A stretch of 64,000 nucleotides of DNA from contig NZ_RWJF01000001.1 in the NCBI RefSeq assembly GCF_003970925.1, positions 1,358,501 to 1,422,500 on the forward strand, in the 5' to 3' direction. Every line of letters starts with the position of its first letter. Within the stretch, counting starts at the first letter, position 1. The stretch is from Sphingomonas ginkgonis. Its GTDB lineage: Bacteria; Pseudomonadota; Alphaproteobacteria; Sphingomonadales; Sphingomonadaceae. This document shows positions 37,865-50,590 of the stretch, piece by piece. The translations under genes and the position numbers were made by a program. The notes beneath the pieces were generated by a model. That model searched no databases. It saw only the letters and a list, made by a program, of their open reading frames with translations, and had not been told where the DNA came from.

Positions 37865-37901
37865 CTGATCGTCGGCCGCACCGCGATCAGACGCCGGTGC
37901 G
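37865..37901 (+). promoter_or_regulatory. Possible H-type pseudoknot in the rpsL-rpsG gap
   Basis: Two perfect 7-bp stems interleave. Stem 1 is CTGATCG (37865-37871) with CGATCAG (37884-37890). Stem 2 is CGCACCG (37877-37883) with CGGTGCG (37895-37901). The 5' arm of stem 2 abuts the 3' arm of stem 1 with no spacer, and the crossing loops are 5 and 4 bases. The fold ends nine bases before the rpsG ribosome site GAAGGAA. In E. coli this gap is where S7 represses its operon; that parallel is an inference. Confidence 0.5.
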
Positions 37902-37924
37902 CCGCTCATTGAAGGAACACGCCC

Positions 37925-38395
37925 ATGTCCCGTCGTCGTCGCCCAGAGAAGCGCGAGATCCTGCCCGATCCGAAGTTCGGGGATATCGTCCTGTCGAAGT
38001 TCATGAATTCGGTTATGCTCGACGGCAAGAAGTCGGTCGCCGAGAGCATCGTCTACGGCGCCCTCGAGAATGTCGAGACCCGCCTCAAGAAGGATCCGCT
38101 GGCGGTCTTCCACGATGCGCTCAACAATGTGAAGCCGGGCATTGAGGTCCGCAGCCGCCGCGTCGGCGGTGCGACCTACCAGGTCCCCGTCGAGGTCCGG
38201 ATCGAGCGGGCGCAGGCGCTCGCCATCCGCTGGCTGATCGGCGCCGCCCGCGCCCGCAGCGAGAAGACCATGGCCGGCCGCCTTTCGGGCGAGCTGATGG
38301 ACGCCTCGCAGAACCGCGGCAACGCGGTGAAGAAGCGCGAGGACACCCATCGCATGGCCGAGGCGAACCGCGCCTTCAGCCACTACCGCTGGTAA
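37925..38395 (+). CDS. rpsG: 30S ribosomal protein S7
   Basis: Primary 16S rRNA-binding protein of the 30S head and, in E. coli, the autogenous repressor of the str operon. The 156 residues start [19 protein letters not shown] and include [14 protein letters not shown] and [26 protein letters not shown] precedes the ATG. It lies between the pseudoknot-like gap and fusA. Confidence 0.98.
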   Translation: MSRRRRPEKREILPDPKFGDIVLSKFMNSVMLDGKKSVAESIVYGALENVETRLKKDPLAVFHDALNNVKPGIEVRSRRVGGATYQVPVEVRIERAQALAIRWLIGAARARSEKTMAGRLSGELMDASQNRGNAVKKREDTHRMAEANRAFSHYRW

Positions 38396-38411
38396 AATTT
38401 CGACCTATATC

Positions 38412-38440
38412 GTGGGGGTTGCGGCCCGGCCGCTCCCCAC
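38412..38440 (+). promoter_or_regulatory. Intercistronic hairpin before fusA
   Basis: GTGGGG (38412-38417) pairs with CCCCAC (38435-38440), enclosing an inner GCGGC/GCCGC stem (38421-38425 with 38429-38433). There is no T-run. It lies a few bases before the fusA ribosome site AAGGAA and may affect mRNA stability or fusA translation. Confidence 0.4.
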
Positions 38441-38461
38441 ATTGCTAAGGAACTGACGATC

Positions 38462-40555
<2,094 letters not shown>

Positions 40556-40585
40556 CCTGATTTTTGACGCTAAGGGCGCGCTCGC

Positions 40586-40606
40586 ATTGGGCGGGGCGCC
40601 CCCAAT
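40586..40606 (+). promoter_or_regulatory. Intercistronic hairpin before tuf
   Basis: ATTGGG (40586-40591) pairs with CCCAAT (40601-40606), extended inward by two G-C pairs across one bulged C, with a GGCG loop. It ends ten bases before the tuf ribosome site AGGAG. No T-run follows, so it is not a terminator. Confidence 0.4.
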
Positions 40607-40626
40607 AGAACACCCAGGAGCGTATA

Positions 40627-41817
<1,191 letters not shown>

Positions 41818-41844
41818 GCTCCGGCGCCTTCGGCGCTGGACAAG

Positions 41845-41883
41845 AAAAGGGCCCGGTACTCGCAAGAGTGCCGGGCCTTTTTG
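41845..41883 (+). terminator. Intrinsic terminator after tuf
   Basis: GGGCCCGGTACTC pairs with GAGTGCCGGGCC (one G-T pair) around a GCAA tetraloop, flanked by AAAA and a TTTTT run. It closes the str operon and separates it from the S10 genes. Confidence 0.93.
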
Positions 41884-42069
41884 TTGGCCGTGATTAGGCT
41901 GTTGAGGGCGAGCGCCGCCCTTTGCTGCCGCTGCAAGGGATCACGCACGGGAGATCGGACGTTCGTTCAGGCGGGCTGCACAAACCGCGCACGATCCGCT
42001 CCGCACGTTTCCCCGAGCTTGTGCCCGCGGTCGCACCGCTCTTGTCAGCTAAATCTGAAGCAAGCCTGG

Positions 42070-42657
42070 TCAGTTGCGCGGCAGTCGGCTGAGATCGAAG
42101 CCCTGGCCGAAATCGTAGACCTGCACTGGCCCGAGATCGACGACCTGCTTGGCACCGGCGAGGTGAACGGTGGCCTGGACGCCATTCGCCGCGAAAGCTT
42201 GCGGCGCCTTGCCGCTGGCAAAGAAGACCTTCCATTGATTGGTTAGCATGGCTTTCTCGCCTGCGATGGCAGGGTAGGGGGCTGTTGCGCCCGTCGCGCC
42301 CACCAGCGAAATCTCGAGGGTCTCGCCATCCTTGAGCTCGGGCGCGCGCAAGTAGACCGCAACCAGAATAGCGTCACCCGCTGCCACGGGTTTGGGCACG
42401 AGCGACGTGGCACCCGAATCCCAGGCGTTGGTACCGCGGCGCGCGATGGTTGCGCGAATGGCCGGGTAGCCCTTCGGCCCGTCCGTCTCGAGCCTCTTGG
42501 TGCTCTGATTTGGGCCATAAACGTTCCAGCTTGTTCCTGGAACGTTGATCAGCTTCTGGTTGAGGCCACTCGGCGCTGGAGAAGAGGGTGCGGTGTTTTG
42601 CGCCAGCGTTGGAGCGGAGAAGGTGACCGCCATAGCCGCCAGTATGTGCCTGAACAT
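42070..42657 (-). CDS. Secreted carbohydrate-binding-module-like protein
   Basis: A 195-residue exported protein. The signal peptide is MFRHILAAMAVTFSAPTLA with cleavage near TLA-QN. The mature part looks like a beta-sandwich of the CBM4/9 type found beside glycoside hydrolases (AILVAVYLRAPELKDGETLE, then TNQWKVFFASGKAPQAFA and VVDLGPVQVYDFG). No catalytic domain is attached. The ATG at 42657 has an excellent ribosome site GAAGGAGGA. The gene sits on the opposite strand between tuf and rpsJ, and its base composition is visibly less G+C-biased than the ribosomal genes. The fold is inferred from pattern, not a search. Confidence 0.75.
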   Translation of the reverse strand: MFRHILAAMAVTFSAPTLAQNTAPSSPAPSGLNQKLINVPGTSWNVYGPNQSTKRLETDGPKGYPAIRATIARRGTNAWDSGATSLVPKPVAAGDAILVAVYLRAPELKDGETLEISLVGATGATAPYPAIAGEKAMLTNQWKVFFASGKAPQAFAANGVQATVHLAGAKQVVDLGPVQVYDFGQGFDLSRLPRN

Positions 42658-43055
42658 GCATCCTCCTTCGCTCGCTTCCAGCACCGGCAAGCTGTCACAG
42701 ACCACAAGTTCGTTCCACAACTTCTTGGCAGCTCGCGAAAATCCCTCTTTCGCGTGCTCCACGGCCAACCTTCTCATCTGCCCTCCGCTTGACTCCTTGG
42801 AGCGAACCGCAAGAGCCAAGGGAGCGCCTTCTTTCCGGCCGTCGCCGACCTTGTCACCGTCTCTCCGTCACCCGAGGGGTTGATCCCATGGCTCGTCCTC
42901 TGTAGAGGCGCCTCCACCGGCGGGGATTCGTCACCGCCACCAAGTTTCAGCTTTGGGGTCGTCCGCCGTCGGGAAACCGGGTCAAGCGGGTGCGGCCTCA
43001 TGTTTTCTTGGGCGGGTGACCGCCCAGCGGCTCTTTGCAATCGGTAGTGGAACTC
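42658..43055 (+). promoter_or_regulatory. Intergenic region and leader upstream of rpsJ
   Basis: This 398-base gap must hold the S10/spc promoter on the plus strand and the promoter of the divergent secreted protein on the minus strand. I could not identify a convincing -35/-10 pair. It contains one clear structure, a hairpin GGGCGG-GTGA-CCGCCC (43010-43025) with a GNRA-type loop, 30 bases before the rpsJ ATG. No protein-coding frame in it looks real. Confidence 0.4.
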
Positions 43056-43367
<312 letters not shown>

Positions 43368-43589
43368 GGGCCAGCGCGCGGCGGTTGACTCGCTCCTCGA
43401 GCGATCCTGCCAGCGCAATAACATTGGGATACCGCGGCAGCTCTCCGGAGCCGCCGGCCTGCGTCCCCCGCATCCTCTTCCCACTGACGGGAAGGGGAAC
43501 TGGCCCAGGCGGGGCGACGCATCGACTTTGTGGGCTGCACGCCCGGGGAAGGGAAACCGACCTCGGGCCTCTGGTAGGAGCAATTGGTC

Positions 43590-44453
43590 ATGCGCACTGG
43601 CGTGATCGCGAAGAAGATGGGGATGACCCGCCTGTTCCAGGCGGACGGCCGGCACGTGCCGGTGACGGTTCTCCAGCTCGATGAAGTTCAGGTGGTCGGC
43701 AAGCGCGAAGCCGCCAACGACGGCTACAACGCCGTCATCCTCGGCGCCGGTTCGGCCAAGGCGAAGAACGTCGCCAAGCCGCAGCGCGAGGCGTTCGGCA
43801 AGGCGTCGGTGGAGCCCAAGGCCCGCGTCGCCGAGTTCCGCGTCGCCGACGACGCGCTGCTCGACGTGGGCGGCTACATCTCGGCCGACCATTTCGTCGC
43901 CGGCCAGTATGTCGACATTTCGGGCGTGACCCAGGGCAAGGGCTTTGCCGGCGCGATGAAGCGCTGGGGCTTCGGTGGTCTGCGCGCCACCCACGGCGTC
44001 TCGGTGTCGCACCGCTCGCACGGCTCGACCGGCAACCGCCAGGATCCGGGCCGCGTGTTCAAGAACAAGAAGATGGCCGGCCACATGGGCGCCCGCGAAC
44101 GCACCCAGCAGAACCTGCTGATCGTGCGCACCGACGCGGCCCGCGGCCTGCTGTTCGTCAAGGGCTCGGTCCCGGGCTCGAAGGGCGCCTGGCTGGCGGT
44201 CGCCGACGCGGTCAAGCTGCCGCGCCACGAGGAGGCGCCGTACCCGGCGTCGCTGGTCGCCAACATCGAGGCGATCCCGGTCGAGGAGACCCCGGCGTTC
44301 GTCGAGGAAGCCGCGGTGGAGGCGATCCCGGCGCTCCCGAGCGACGAGGAAGTGGCGCAGATCGCCGCCGAGCAGGATGCTGGCGCGGCTGCTGCCGAGA
44401 ACAATGATGCCGGTTCGGACGCCGCTGGCGCCGACGAGAGCAAGGAAGGCTAA
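43590..44453 (+). CDS. rplC: 50S ribosomal protein L3, with long acidic C-terminal tail
   Basis: Early-assembly 50S protein reaching the peptidyl-transferase centre. The 287 residues include [13 protein letters not shown] and the GNRQDPGRV loop with the glutamine methylated by PrmB in other bacteria. After about residue 210 there is an Ala/Glu/Asp-rich, low-complexity tail of some 75 residues not found in E. coli L3. ATG 43590 is used, with GGAG at 43577. Confidence 0.97.
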   Translation: MRTGVIAKKMGMTRLFQADGRHVPVTVLQLDEVQVVGKREAANDGYNAVILGAGSAKAKNVAKPQREAFGKASVEPKARVAEFRVADDALLDVGGYISADHFVAGQYVDISGVTQGKGFAGAMKRWGFGGLRATHGVSVSHRSHGSTGNRQDPGRVFKNKKMAGHMGARERTQQNLLIVRTDAARGLLFVKGSVPGSKGAWLAVADAVKLPRHEEAPYPASLVANIEAIPVEETPAFVEEAAVEAIPALPSDEEVAQIAAEQDAGAAAAENNDAGSDAAGADESKEG

Positions 44454-44456
44454 GCG

Positions 44457-45083
44457 ATGAAGGTCCAGGTACAGACCCTCGACGCGCAGGCTGGCGGCGA
44501 TGTCGAGCTCAACGATGCCGTGTTCGGCGTCGAGCCGCGCGCCGACATCCTTCACCGCGTCGTCACGTGGCAGCTCGTCAACCGCCGCGCCCCGGCCCGT
44601 GCGGCCCGCGAGCGGTCCGACGTCGCCCGCACCGGCAAGAAGTTCGGTCGCCAGAAGGGCGGTGGCACGGCTCGTCACGGCGACCGTCGCGCCCCGATCT
44701 TCATCGGCGGCGGCAAGGCCCATGGTCCCCGCGCCCGGGTGTTCGAGGCGAGCCTCAACAAGAAGGTCCGCGCGCTTGGCCTCAAGATGGCGCTGTCGTC
44801 GAAGGCCAAGGACGGGACGCTGATCGTCCTCGACAACCTCGACGTCGCCGAGGGCAAGACCAAGACGCTGCGCGAGCAGCTCGGCAAGCTCGGGCTCGGC
44901 AAGACCGCGCTGGTGATTGACGGTGACGCGCTCAACGTCAGCTTCGCCCGCGCCTCGTCGAACCTCGGCCATGTCAACCTGCTGCCCGCGGTCGGCGCCA
45001 ATGTGTACGACATCATGCGCCACGAGACGCTGGTCCTGACCCGCGCCGCGATCGAGAAGCTGGAGGCCCGCTTCAATGGCTAA
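44457..45083 (+). CDS. rplD: 50S ribosomal protein L4
   Basis: 50S exit-tunnel protein and, in E. coli, repressor of the S10 operon. The 208 residues include the tunnel loop [20 protein letters not shown] and [11 protein letters not shown]. It starts three bases after rplC and overlaps rplW by eight bases. Confidence 0.98.
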   Translation: MKVQVQTLDAQAGGDVELNDAVFGVEPRADILHRVVTWQLVNRRAPARAARERSDVARTGKKFGRQKGGGTARHGDRRAPIFIGGGKAHGPRARVFEASLNKKVRALGLKMALSSKAKDGTLIVLDNLDVAEGKTKTLREQLGKLGLGKTALVIDGDALNVSFARASSNLGHVNLLPAVGANVYDIMRHETLVLTRAAIEKLEARFNG

Positions 45084-45393
45084 GAACCCCACCCAGGCGG
45101 CGGTCGACAACCGCCACTACGACGTCATCCTGGCGCCGCACATCACCGAGAAGTCGACGATGCTGTCGGAGCATAATGCGGTGGTGTTCAAGGTCGCCGG
45201 CAAGGCTTCCAAGCCGGAGATCAAGGCCGCGGTCGAGGCGCTGTTCGGCGTGACCGTGACCGGCGTCAACACCATCGTCCAGAAGGGCAAGACCAAGCGC
45301 TGGAAGGGCACGCCCTACAGCCGCTCGGACGCCAAGAAGGCGATCGTCACGCTGGCCGAAGGCCAGACGATCGACATCACGAGCGGGATCTAA
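45076..45393 (+). CDS. rplW: 50S ribosomal protein L23
   Basis: Exit-site protein that docks SRP and trigger factor. It is 105 residues, with [20 protein letters not shown] and [14 protein letters not shown]. Its ATG lies inside the rplD end, so the two are translationally coupled. Confidence 0.98.
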   Translation: MAKNPTQAAVDNRHYDVILAPHITEKSTMLSEHNAVVFKVAGKASKPEIKAAVEALFGVTVTGVNTIVQKGKTKRWKGTPYSRSDAKKAIVTLAEGQTIDITSGI

Positions 45394-45399
45394 CCAGCC

Positions 45400-46236
45400 A
45401 TGGCACTCAAAGCATATAAGCCGACGAGCCCGGCCCGGCGTGGCCTGATCCTCGTCGACAAGTCGGCGCTCTGGAAGGGCAAGCCGGTCAAGGCGCTGAC
45501 CGAAGGCAAGCGCAAGACGGGCGGCCGCAACAACAAGGGGCATGTGACCAGCCGCGGCATCGCGGGCGGTCACAAGCAGAAGTACCGGATCATCGACTTC
45601 AAGCGTCGGACCTGGGACGTGACCGCGACGGTCGAGCGGATCGAGTATGACCCGAACCGTTCGGCGTTCATCGCGCTGGTGACCTACGAGGGCGGCGAGC
45701 AGGCCTACATCCTCGCTCCGCAGCGCCTCGCGCCGGGCGACAAGGTCGTCGCCGGCAAGAAGGTCGACGTGAAGCCGGGCAACGCGATGGAGATCGGGCA
45801 GATGCCGGTCGGCACCATCGTCCACAACGTCGAAATGAAGCCGGGCAAGGGCGGCCAGATCGCCCGCGCCGCCGGGACCTACGTCCAGGTCGTCGGCCGC
45901 GACAAGGGGATGGTCATCGTCCGCCTGAACTCGGGCGAGCAGCGTTACGTCCGTTCCGACTGCATGGCGACCGTGGGTGCGGTGTCGAACCCCGACAACG
46001 GCAACCAGACGCTGGCCAAGGCCGGACGCAGCCGCTGGCTCGGCCGTCGCCCGCTGACCCGCGGCGTCGCCAAGAACCCGGTCGACCACCCGCACGGCGG
46101 TGGTGAGGGCCGGACCTCGGGCGGCCGTCACCCGGTCACCCCGTGGGGCAAGCCGACCAAGGGTGCCCGCACCCGTCACAACAAGGCGACCGACAAGTTC
46201 ATCATCCGGTCGCGCCACGCGAAGAAGAAGGGCTAA
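45400..46236 (+). CDS. rplB: 50S ribosomal protein L2
   Basis: Central 50S protein needed for subunit association and peptidyl transfer, 278 residues. [20 protein letters not shown] and [20 protein letters not shown] are visible; the latter contains the conserved histidine of L2 (family numbering His229). It starts six bases after rplW. Confidence 0.99.
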   Translation: MALKAYKPTSPARRGLILVDKSALWKGKPVKALTEGKRKTGGRNNKGHVTSRGIAGGHKQKYRIIDFKRRTWDVTATVERIEYDPNRSAFIALVTYEGGEQAYILAPQRLAPGDKVVAGKKVDVKPGNAMEIGQMPVGTIVHNVEMKPGKGGQIARAAGTYVQVVGRDKGMVIVRLNSGEQRYVRSDCMATVGAVSNPDNGNQTLAKAGRSRWLGRRPLTRGVAKNPVDHPHGGGEGRTSGGRHPVTPWGKPTKGARTRHNKATDKFIIRSRHAKKKG

Positions 46237-46242
46237 TCGACC

Positions 46243-46518
46243 ATGGCTCGTTCCATCTGGAAAGGTCCGTTCGTCGAGCTGTCGCTCCTGAAGAAGGCGG
46301 AAGCCGCTCAGGACAAGGGTGGCCGCGCGCCGATCAAGACCTGGTCGCGTCGCTCGACGATCCTTCCGCAGTTCGTCGGTCTGACGTTCAACGTCTACAA
46401 CGGCCGCAAGTTCGTGCCGGTCTCGGTCAACGAGGACATGGTCGGCATGAAGCTCGGCGAGTTCGCGCCCACGCGCTACTTCCCGGGTCACGCCGCCGAC
46501 AAGAAGGGCAAGCGCTGA
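46243..46518 (+). CDS. rpsS: 30S ribosomal protein S19
   Basis: 30S head protein near the A-site finger. It is 91 residues, [19 protein letters not shown], with ITHKFGEFAPTR-like ending [20 protein letters not shown]. Its TGA overlaps the ATG of rplV by one base (TGATG). Confidence 0.98.
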   Translation: MARSIWKGPFVELSLLKKAEAAQDKGGRAPIKTWSRRSTILPQFVGLTFNVYNGRKFVPVSVNEDMVGMKLGEFAPTRYFPGHAADKKGKR

Positions 46519-46895
46519 TGAGCAAGCCAGCATCCCCCCGCAAGGTCGGCGACAAGGAAGCGCTCGCCGTCGGCACCACGATCCGTGGTTCGGCCCGCAA
46601 GCTGAACCTGGTCGCCGGGCTGATCCGCGGCCGTCGTGTCGAGGAAGCGCTCAACATCCTGAAGTTCAGCCCCAAGGGGATGAGCGAGGATGTCTACAAG
46701 GTGCTCGCGTCGGCCGTCGCCAATGCCGAGAACAACCACAACCTCGACGTCGACGCCCTCGTCGTCTCGGAAGCCAGCGTCGGCAAGTCGATCAGCATGA
46801 AGCGGTTCGCCACCCGCGCGCGTGGCCGTTCGAGCCGGATCGTCAAGCCGTTCAGCCGAATCCGCGTCGTCGTGCGCGAGCAGGAAGAAGCCTAA
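46518..46895 (+). CDS. rplV: 50S ribosomal protein L22
   Basis: 50S protein lining the exit tunnel. From ATG 46518 it has 125 residues, including [20 protein letters not shown] and [20 protein letters not shown]. Longer upstream starts fall in rplB/rpsS in another frame. It overlaps rpsC by one base (TAATG). Confidence 0.98.
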   Translation: MSKPASPRKVGDKEALAVGTTIRGSARKLNLVAGLIRGRRVEEALNILKFSPKGMSEDVYKVLASAVANAENNHNLDVDALVVSEASVGKSISMKRFATRARGRSSRIVKPFSRIRVVVREQEEA

Positions 46896-47608
46896 TGGGT
46901 CAGAAGTCGTCCCCCGTCGGCCTCCGGCTGCAGATCAACCGCACCTGGGACAGCCGCTGGTTCGCGGAAGGCCAGGATTACGGCCGTCTGCTGCTCGAGG
47001 ATCTCAAGATCCGCAACTTCATCATCAAGACGCTGCCCCAGGCGGCGATCTCCAAGGTGGTGATCGAGCGCCCGGCCAAGCTGTGCCGCGTGTCAATCTA
47101 TGCCGCGCGCCCCGGCGTGATCATCGGCAAGAAGGGCTCGGACATCGAGAAGCTGAAGAAGCAGCTGTCGAAGATGACCGGTTCGGAAGTCAGCCTCAAC
47201 ATCGTCGAGATCCGCAAGCCGGAAGTCGACGCGCGCCTCGTCGCGCAGGGTGTCGCCGACCAGCTCGAGCGCCGTGTCGCGTTCCGCCGCGCCATGAAGC
47301 GGGCGGTCCAGTCGGCCCTGCGCCTCGGCGCGGAAGGCATCCGGATCACCTGCGCGGGCCGGCTCGGCGGGGCTGAAATCGCCCGTACCGAGTGGTACCG
47401 CGAGGGTCGCGTTCCGCTGCACACGCTGCGCGGCAACGTCGATTATGCCGAGGCGCAGGCCCACACCGCCTACGGCGTGTGCGGCGTCAAGGTCTGGGTC
47501 TTCAAGGGCGAGATCCTCGGCCATGACCCGATGAGCCAGGACCGGCTGATGATGGAAGCGCAGACTTCCGGCGTCCGCCCGGCCCGCGACGACGACCGGC
47601 GCCGGTAA
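46895..47608 (+). CDS. rpsC: 30S ribosomal protein S3
   Basis: mRNA-entry protein of the 30S subunit with a KH domain ([20 protein letters not shown]). It is 237 residues and starts [20 protein letters not shown]. The C-terminal domain has [20 protein letters not shown]. The C-terminal tail is basic. Confidence 0.99.
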   Translation: MGQKSSPVGLRLQINRTWDSRWFAEGQDYGRLLLEDLKIRNFIIKTLPQAAISKVVIERPAKLCRVSIYAARPGVIIGKKGSDIEKLKKQLSKMTGSEVSLNIVEIRKPEVDARLVAQGVADQLERRVAFRRAMKRAVQSALRLGAEGIRITCAGRLGGAEIARTEWYREGRVPLHTLRGNVDYAEAQAHTAYGVCGVKVWVFKGEILGHDPMSQDRLMMEAQTSGVRPARDDDRRR

Positions 47609-47620
47609 GGAAACAGGACC

Positions 47621-48052
47621 ATGCTGCAACCCAAGCGCACCAAATTCCGCAAGGCCTTCAAGGGCCGCATCCATGGCAACGCCAAGGGTGGCACGGAGCT
47701 CAACTTCGGCGCCTTCGGCCTCAAGGCCATGGAGCCGGAGCGGATCACCGCGCGCCAAATCGAGGCGGCCCGCCGTGCCATCACCCGGCACATCAAGCGT
47801 CAGGGCCGGCTTTGGATCCGGATCTTCCCGGACCTGCCGGTCTCGTCCAAGCCCGCCGAAGTTCGCATGGGCTCGGGCAAGGGCGCGCCCGAATATTGGG
47901 TCGCCCGGGTCAAGCCCGGCCGCATCCTGTTCGAGCTCGACGGCGTCCCGGGCCCGATCGCCAAGACGGCGTTCGAGCGCGCGGCCGAGAAGCTGCCCAT
48001 CAAGGTCAAGGTGGTCGCCCGCCTTGGCGAAACCCTGATCGAGGCTGAGTGA
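47621..48052 (+). CDS. rplP: 50S ribosomal protein L16
   Basis: 50S protein near the A-site tRNA elbow, 143 residues. [20 protein letters not shown] and [20 protein letters not shown] are diagnostic. It starts 12 bases after rpsC. Confidence 0.98.
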   Translation: MLQPKRTKFRKAFKGRIHGNAKGGTELNFGAFGLKAMEPERITARQIEAARRAITRHIKRQGRLWIRIFPDLPVSSKPAEVRMGSGKGAPEYWVARVKPGRILFELDGVPGPIAKTAFERAAEKLPIKVKVVARLGETLIEAE

Positions 48053-48054
48053 TC

Positions 48055-48267
48055 ATGGCCAAGCGTGAAGACCTGACCGTCAAGAGCGACGACCAGCTCC
48101 AGCAGCAGCTCGGCGAGCTGAAGCGCGAGCAGTTCAACCTGCGCTTCCAGGCGGCGACCAACCAGCTCGAGAAAGCGAGCCGGGTCAAGGAAGTCCGCCG
48201 GACGATCGCCCGCATCAAGACGCTGCAGAACCAGCGCACCCGCGGCGCCGCTTCGGCGCAGGGTTGA
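48055..48267 (+). CDS. rpmC: 50S ribosomal protein L29
   Basis: Small helical 50S protein at the exit site, 70 residues, with [19 protein letters not shown] and [13 protein letters not shown] 48055 is chosen over GTG 48049, two codons upstream and overlapping rplP. Confidence 0.97.
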   Translation: MAKREDLTVKSDDQLQQQLGELKREQFNLRFQAATNQLEKASRVKEVRRTIARIKTLQNQRTRGAASAQG

Positions 48268-48278
48268 GGAGTTAAGAC

Positions 48279-48557
48279 ATGCCCAAGCGCGTCCTGACCG
48301 GCACCGTGGTGTCCGACAAGGGTGACAAGACCGTGGTGGTCCGCGTCGAGCGGCGGGTGAAGCACCCGCTGTACGGCAAGATCATCAAGCTGTCGAAGAA
48401 GTATCATGCCCATGACGAAGGCAATGCCTATCGCCAGGGCGAGCAGGTGCGCATCGAGGAATGCGCGCCGATGTCCAAGCTCAAGACCTGGAAGGTCATC
48501 GAGCGGGTGACTGCGGCGAAGGCGGCGGATCTCGCCCCCGAAGTCGCGGACGCTTGA
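48279..48557 (+). CDS. rpsQ: 30S ribosomal protein S17
   Basis: OB-fold primary-binding 30S protein, 92 residues: [20 protein letters not shown] and [19 protein letters not shown] short Ala-rich tail extends the usual C-terminus. Confidence 0.98.
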   Translation: MPKRVLTGTVVSDKGDKTVVVRVERRVKHPLYGKIIKLSKKYHAHDEGNAYRQGEQVRIEECAPMSKLKTWKVIERVTAAKAADLAPEVADA

Positions 48558-48586
48558 ACCGCACAGCAAAGGGATAGGGTGAACCC

Positions 48587-48955
48587 ATGATCCAGATGCA
48601 GTCCAACCTGGACGTCGCCGACAACAGCGGCGCCAAGCGCGTCCAGTGCATCAAGGTGCTCGGCGGCTCCAAGCGGCGCGTCGCCGGGGTTGGCGACATC
48701 ATCGTCGTCAGCGTCAAGGAAGCGGCCCCGCGCGGCCGCGTGAAGAAGGGCGACGTTCACCGCGCGGTGATCGTCCGCACCGCCAAGGACATCCGCCGTC
48801 CCGACGGTTCGGTGATCCGCTTCGACTCCAACGCGGCGGTCCTGGTCAACAAGAACGAGGAGCCGATCGGCACCCGCATCTTCGGCCCGGTCGTCCGTGA
48901 GCTTCGTGCGCGCAAGCACATGAAGATCATCAGTCTTGCGCCGGAGGTGCTGTAA
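48587..48955 (+). CDS. rplN: 50S ribosomal protein L14
   Basis: 50S protein of the subunit interface, 122 residues: [20 protein letters not shown] and [12 protein letters not shown] at the end. It overlaps rplX by one base. Confidence 0.99.
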   Translation: MIQMQSNLDVADNSGAKRVQCIKVLGGSKRRVAGVGDIIVVSVKEAAPRGRVKKGDVHRAVIVRTAKDIRRPDGSVIRFDSNAAVLVNKNEEPIGTRIFGPVVRELRARKHMKIISLAPEVL

Positions 48956-49275
48956 TGGCCGCGCTCAAGATCAAGAAGGGCGACAAGGTCGTCGTCCTGT
49001 CCGGCAAGGACAAGGGCCGGACCGGCGAGGTGCTGAAGGCGATGCCGAAGGACCAGAAGGTCCTGGTGTCGGGCATCAACGTCGCGGTTCGTCACCGCAA
49101 GCCGACCCAGGCGGCCCCGCAGGGCGGCCTGGAGCGCAAGGAAGCGCCGCTTCACGTGTCGAAGGTCGCGATCGCCGACCCGTCGACCGGCAAGCCGACC
49201 CGCGTCCGCTTCGAGGTGCAGGACGGCAAGAAGGTCCGCATCGCGGCCAAGTCCGGGGAGAAGATCGATGGCTGA
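48955..49275 (+). CDS. rplX: 50S ribosomal protein L24
   Basis: Assembly-initiating 50S protein with a KOW motif ([20 protein letters not shown]), 106 residues. The C-terminal part carries [16 protein letters not shown]. It overlaps rplE by eight bases. Confidence 0.98.
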   Translation: MAALKIKKGDKVVVLSGKDKGRTGEVLKAMPKDQKVLVSGINVAVRHRKPTQAAPQGGLERKEAPLHVSKVAIADPSTGKPTRVRFEVQDGKKVRIAAKSGEKIDG

Positions 49276-49849
49276 GGACCGGTACGTCCCGCGCCTGAAG
49301 AAGGATTATGACGAGCGCATCGCCCAGGCGATGATCGAGAAGTTCGGCTACAAGAACCGTCTTGAGGTGCCGAAGCTCGAGAAGATCGTCATCAACATGG
49401 GCGTCGGCGAGGCGACCCAGGACAAGAAGAAGGTGGAGGCCGCCGCGGCCGAGATGGAGAAGATCTCGGGCCAGAAGCCGGTCGTCACCAAGGCGAAGAA
49501 GTCGATCGCGCAGTTCAAGCTGCGCGAGGGCATGCCGATCGGCTGCAAGGTCACGCTTCGCCGCGAGCGCATGTACGAGTTCCTGGACCGGCTGGTCACG
49601 ATCGCGCTCCCGCGCGTCCGCGACTTCCGCGGCCTGAACCCGAAGTCGTTCGACGGCCGTGGCAACTATGCCATGGGCCTGAAGGAACAGATCGTCTTCC
49701 CCGAGATCAATTATGATCAGATCGACAAGGTCCGGGGCATGGACATCATCGTCACCACGACGGCGAGGACGGACGAGGAAGCGCGCGAGCTGCTGCGCCT
49801 CTTCAATTTCCCGTTCCCTGCTGCCGATGAACAGAAGCAGGCCGCCTGA
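49268..49849 (+). CDS. rplE: 50S ribosomal protein L5
   Basis: 5S rRNA-binding protein of the central protuberance, 193 residues: [20 protein letters not shown] and [20 protein letters not shown]. The start lies inside the end of rplX. Confidence 0.99.
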   Translation: MAEDRYVPRLKKDYDERIAQAMIEKFGYKNRLEVPKLEKIVINMGVGEATQDKKKVEAAAAEMEKISGQKPVVTKAKKSIAQFKLREGMPIGCKVTLRRERMYEFLDRLVTIALPRVRDFRGLNPKSFDGRGNYAMGLKEQIVFPEINYDQIDKVRGMDIIVTTTARTDEEARELLRLFNFPFPAADEQKQAA

Positions 49850-49875
49850 GCGGCCGTAGAGGAAGAACTTAAGTC

Positions 49876-50181
49876 ATGGCGAAACTGAGTTCGATCAACA
49901 AGAACGAGCGTCGCAGGAAGCTCGTGGCGAAAACCGCCGCGAAATATGCGAAGCTGAAGGACAAGGCGAACGACGAGTCCCTCGACGAGACCGAGCGGCT
50001 GATCGCGCGTCTCAAGATGGCCGAGCTGCCGCGCAACGGCAATCCGACCCGGATCCGCAACCGTTGCGAGCTGACGGGCCGTTCGCGCGCTTATTACCGC
50101 AAGTTCCGCCTGTCGCGGATCATGCTCCGGGAGCTGGCCAACAAGGGCCTGATCCCCGGTGTCACCAAGTCGAGCTGGTAA
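49876..50181 (+). CDS. rpsN: 30S ribosomal protein S14, zinc-independent type
   Basis: 30S head protein, 101 residues. The long form lacks the CxxC zinc pairs and has only one cysteine ([20 protein letters not shown]). It ends [11 protein letters not shown]. Confidence 0.98.
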   Translation: MAKLSSINKNERRRKLVAKTAAKYAKLKDKANDESLDETERLIARLKMAELPRNGNPTRIRNRCELTGRSRAYYRKFRLSRIMLRELANKGLIPGVTKSSW

Positions 50182-50193
50182 GGGTCACGAAAT

Positions 50194-50589
50194 ATGGCGA
50201 TGACCGATCCCCTGGGTGACATGCTCACCCGCATCCGCAACGGCCAGCAGGCGCGCAAGGATTCGATCCTGACGCCGGCGTCGAAGCTGCGCGTGCGCGT
50301 CCTCGACGTGCTGCAGCGCGAAGGCTATATCCGCGGCTATTCCGAGGAGCAGGTGGCTGGCCACGACGGCCTGCGCATCGAGCTCAAATATTTCGAGGGC
50401 GAGCCGGCGATCCGTCACCTGGCCCGCGTCTCGAAGCCCGGTCGGCGGGTCTATTCGGGCGCGAGCGAGCTGCCGCGCGTCCGCAACGGCCTTGGCATGA
50501 CCATCGTCTCGACGCCTCGTGGCGTTCTCTCCGACGCGGAAGCGCGCGAGCAGAACGTCGGCGGCGAGGTGCTGGCGGAGGTGTTCTAA
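50194..50589 (+). CDS. rpsH: 30S ribosomal protein S8
   Basis: Primary 16S-binding protein and, in E. coli, repressor of the spc operon. It is 131 residues, [20 protein letters not shown], ending [19 protein letters not shown]. rplF follows after one base. Confidence 0.99.
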   Translation: MAMTDPLGDMLTRIRNGQQARKDSILTPASKLRVRVLDVLQREGYIRGYSEEQVAGHDGLRIELKYFEGEPAIRHLARVSKPGRRVYSGASELPRVRNGLGMTIVSTPRGVLSDAEAREQNVGGEVLAEVF

Positions 50590-50590
50590 G

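Noticed and set aside
41884..42069. A tRNA or small RNA gene after the tuf terminator
   Set aside because: I found no cloverleaf, T-loop GTTCRA motif or clear promoter-terminator pair.
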